A stretch of DNA of 5,781 nucleotides, from contig JAZKFP010000023.1 of NCBI GenBank assembly GCA_040386355.1, positions 1 to 5,781 of the forward strand. Direction: 5' to 3'. The notes below the pieces were generated by a model. The model saw only the letters and a program-made list of their open reading frames with translations, searched no databases and was not told the origin of the DNA. Source of the stretch: JAZKFP01 sp040386355 (GTDB taxonomy: Bacteria; Pseudomonadota; Gammaproteobacteria; Pseudomonadales; UBA6940). The translations under genes and the position numbers were made by a program. How positions within the stretch are numbered: the first letter of the stretch is position 1; the number at the start of each line of letters is the position of its first letter. Positions 5,168 to 5,781 of this stretch are shown here, piece by piece.

Positions 5168-5710
5168 ATGAATTCTTCTTTCAATGCATTTCAGTTATTT
5201 GATTTACCAATATTATTTAATGTTGATTTGAATACGTTGGAGGATAAATATCGAAGGTTGCGTATTGAGTTACATCCCGATCGTTTCACGCATCAACCGG
5301 TGTATGAGCAACGTTTAGCAGCTCAACGTTATGTATTGTTGCACGATGCATTTTCCCAATTAAAAGATCCTTTAAAGCGCGGTATACATCTATTGCAGCA
5401 ATACGGAATAACGTTTGATGTAGAAACGCTGCGTGTATCAGATATTAGTTTATTAGAGCAGCAATTAGAATGGCGTGAGAGTGCAGAAGAGGCAAAAAAT
5501 GCTGAGCAATTATTGTTATTAAAAACAGAAATTGAAAACGCTTATCAAGAAACATTATTAGCTTTAGAAAATGATTTTGCGACATGGCAACAAAAAAATA
5601 TTAATGTTGCGCATCCAGAAAAATCCAATGTGCCTAAAGAATTAATTAATTATCTGGGACATTTAGCAAGTCTTGAAAATATTAGTGAATCAATTCGACG
5701 TCGACTGTGA
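5168..5710 (+). CDS. hscB: HscB, J-domain co-chaperone of Fe-S cluster transfer
   Basis: HscB is the J-protein that binds cluster-loaded IscU and delivers it to the Hsp70 HscA, stimulating its ATPase. The product is 180 residues (E. coli HscB is 171). The J-domain lies at about 5-78, with FQLFDLPILFNVD at 8-20, the essential HPD tripeptide at 36-38 within LHPDRF, and the LKDPLKRGIHLL helix at 65-76. The segment LLEQQLEWRE (95-104) corresponds to the E. coli FLMEQLELRE region that contacts IscU, with E97 apparently replacing a hydrophobic Met. The rest is the helical C-terminal domain, more divergent, ending RRRL. Its weaker similarity compared with IscS, IscU and IscA is normal for HscB. The ATG at 5168 has no recognisable ribosome binding site (CGCTGGTTTTCT upstream). 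The gene is 229 bp after iscA; hscA should follow but is not visible in the remaining 71 bp. Confidence 0.95.
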   Translation: MNSSFNAFQLFDLPILFNVDLNTLEDKYRRLRIELHPDRFTHQPVYEQRLAAQRYVLLHDAFSQLKDPLKRGIHLLQQYGITFDVETLRVSDISLLEQQLEWRESAEEAKNAEQLLLLKTEIENAYQETLLALENDFATWQQKNINVAHPEKSNVPKELINYLGHLASLENISESIRRRL

Positions 5711-5730
5711 TTCAAAAGTTAAATGAATAT

Positions 5731-5781
5731 ACCCGTAGCGAATGAAAATTAGGTAAAACGAAGTGGTGAAGCCTGAAGATT
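5731..5781. repeat. Possible left part of an imperfect inverted repeat after hscB (cut by the window edge)
   Basis: The bases after hscB read ACCCGTAGCGAATGAAAATT, then AGGTAAAACGAAG, then TGGTGAAGCCTGAAGATT. TTAGG (5749-5753) can pair with CCTGA (5772-5776) with one G-U wobble, around a CGAAGTGG loop. The layout CCCGTAG, arm, CGAAG loop, complementary arm resembles a common class of bacterial intergenic repeats. It does not read as the start of HscA, whose N-terminus usually contains LLQI and then GIDLGTTNS. A GTG at 5763, nine bases after AGG, could begin an unrelated frame (VVKPED) but has no family match. Boundaries and identity are uncertain because the element is truncated. Confidence 0.35.

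Noticed and set aside
5763..5781. GTG at 5763 as the start of hscA
   Set aside because: The six visible codons (VVKPED) do not resemble the HscA N-terminus, and the surrounding sequence fits an inverted-repeat layout better.

Overview
The window is a stretch of an AT-rich gammaproteobacterial chromosome carrying most of the housekeeping ISC iron-sulfur cluster assembly operon, with suhB and trmJ upstream. The gene order suhB (minus strand) / trmJ-iscR-iscS-iscU-iscA-hscB (plus strand) is the one I know from Escherichia coli. Pseudomonas has the same order with cysE added between trmJ and iscR, and cysE is absent here. The proteins align with the E. coli ones almost without gaps: IscS has the same length (404 aa), IscA has the same length (107 aa), and IscR is one residue shorter. 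The AT bias and the repeat-rich intergenic regions would suit a Legionellales-like or other intracellular gammaproteobacterium, but the sequence alone does not settle the genus.

Layout. Positions 1-90 hold the first 30 codons of an unrecognised minus-strand gene that runs off the left edge. Minus-strand suhB (170-979) encodes an inositol-monophosphatase-family protein. It diverges over a 76-bp gap from trmJ (start corrected to 1056), a tRNA Cm32/Um32 methyltransferase that is about 100 residues longer than E. coli TrmJ because of two linker insertions. The end of trmJ runs into the iscR promoter: a strong type 1 IscR operator (2101-2125) covers the trmJ stop codon and the -35 hexamer of a sigma70 promoter. 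iscR, iscS, iscU, iscA and hscB follow in one direction. hscA, the next gene expected, is not reached; only 71 bp remain after hscB.

How the genes work together. IscS takes sulfur from cysteine as a persulfide and passes it to the scaffold IscU. IscA is an A-type carrier that helps deliver iron or clusters to target proteins. HscB is the J-protein that brings loaded IscU to the HscA chaperone for cluster release. IscR carries its own [2Fe-2S] cluster (C92, C98, C104, H107) and, when loaded, would shut down the operon through the operator at 2101-2125, a feedback loop on cluster supply.

What is unusual. The operon is looser than its E. coli counterpart, and several junctions hold repeat-like DNA. 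The 183-bp iscS-iscU gap contains a dyad-centred element. The 229-bp iscA-hscB gap contains a perfect 29-bp inverted repeat with a 29-nt spacer, each arm being a hairpin itself. The DNA after hscB looks like the left part of another imperfect inverted repeat rather than the start of hscA. I see no new defence or biosynthetic system. The most interesting material is the repeat structure inside an essential operon and its possible effect on Isc protein stoichiometry.
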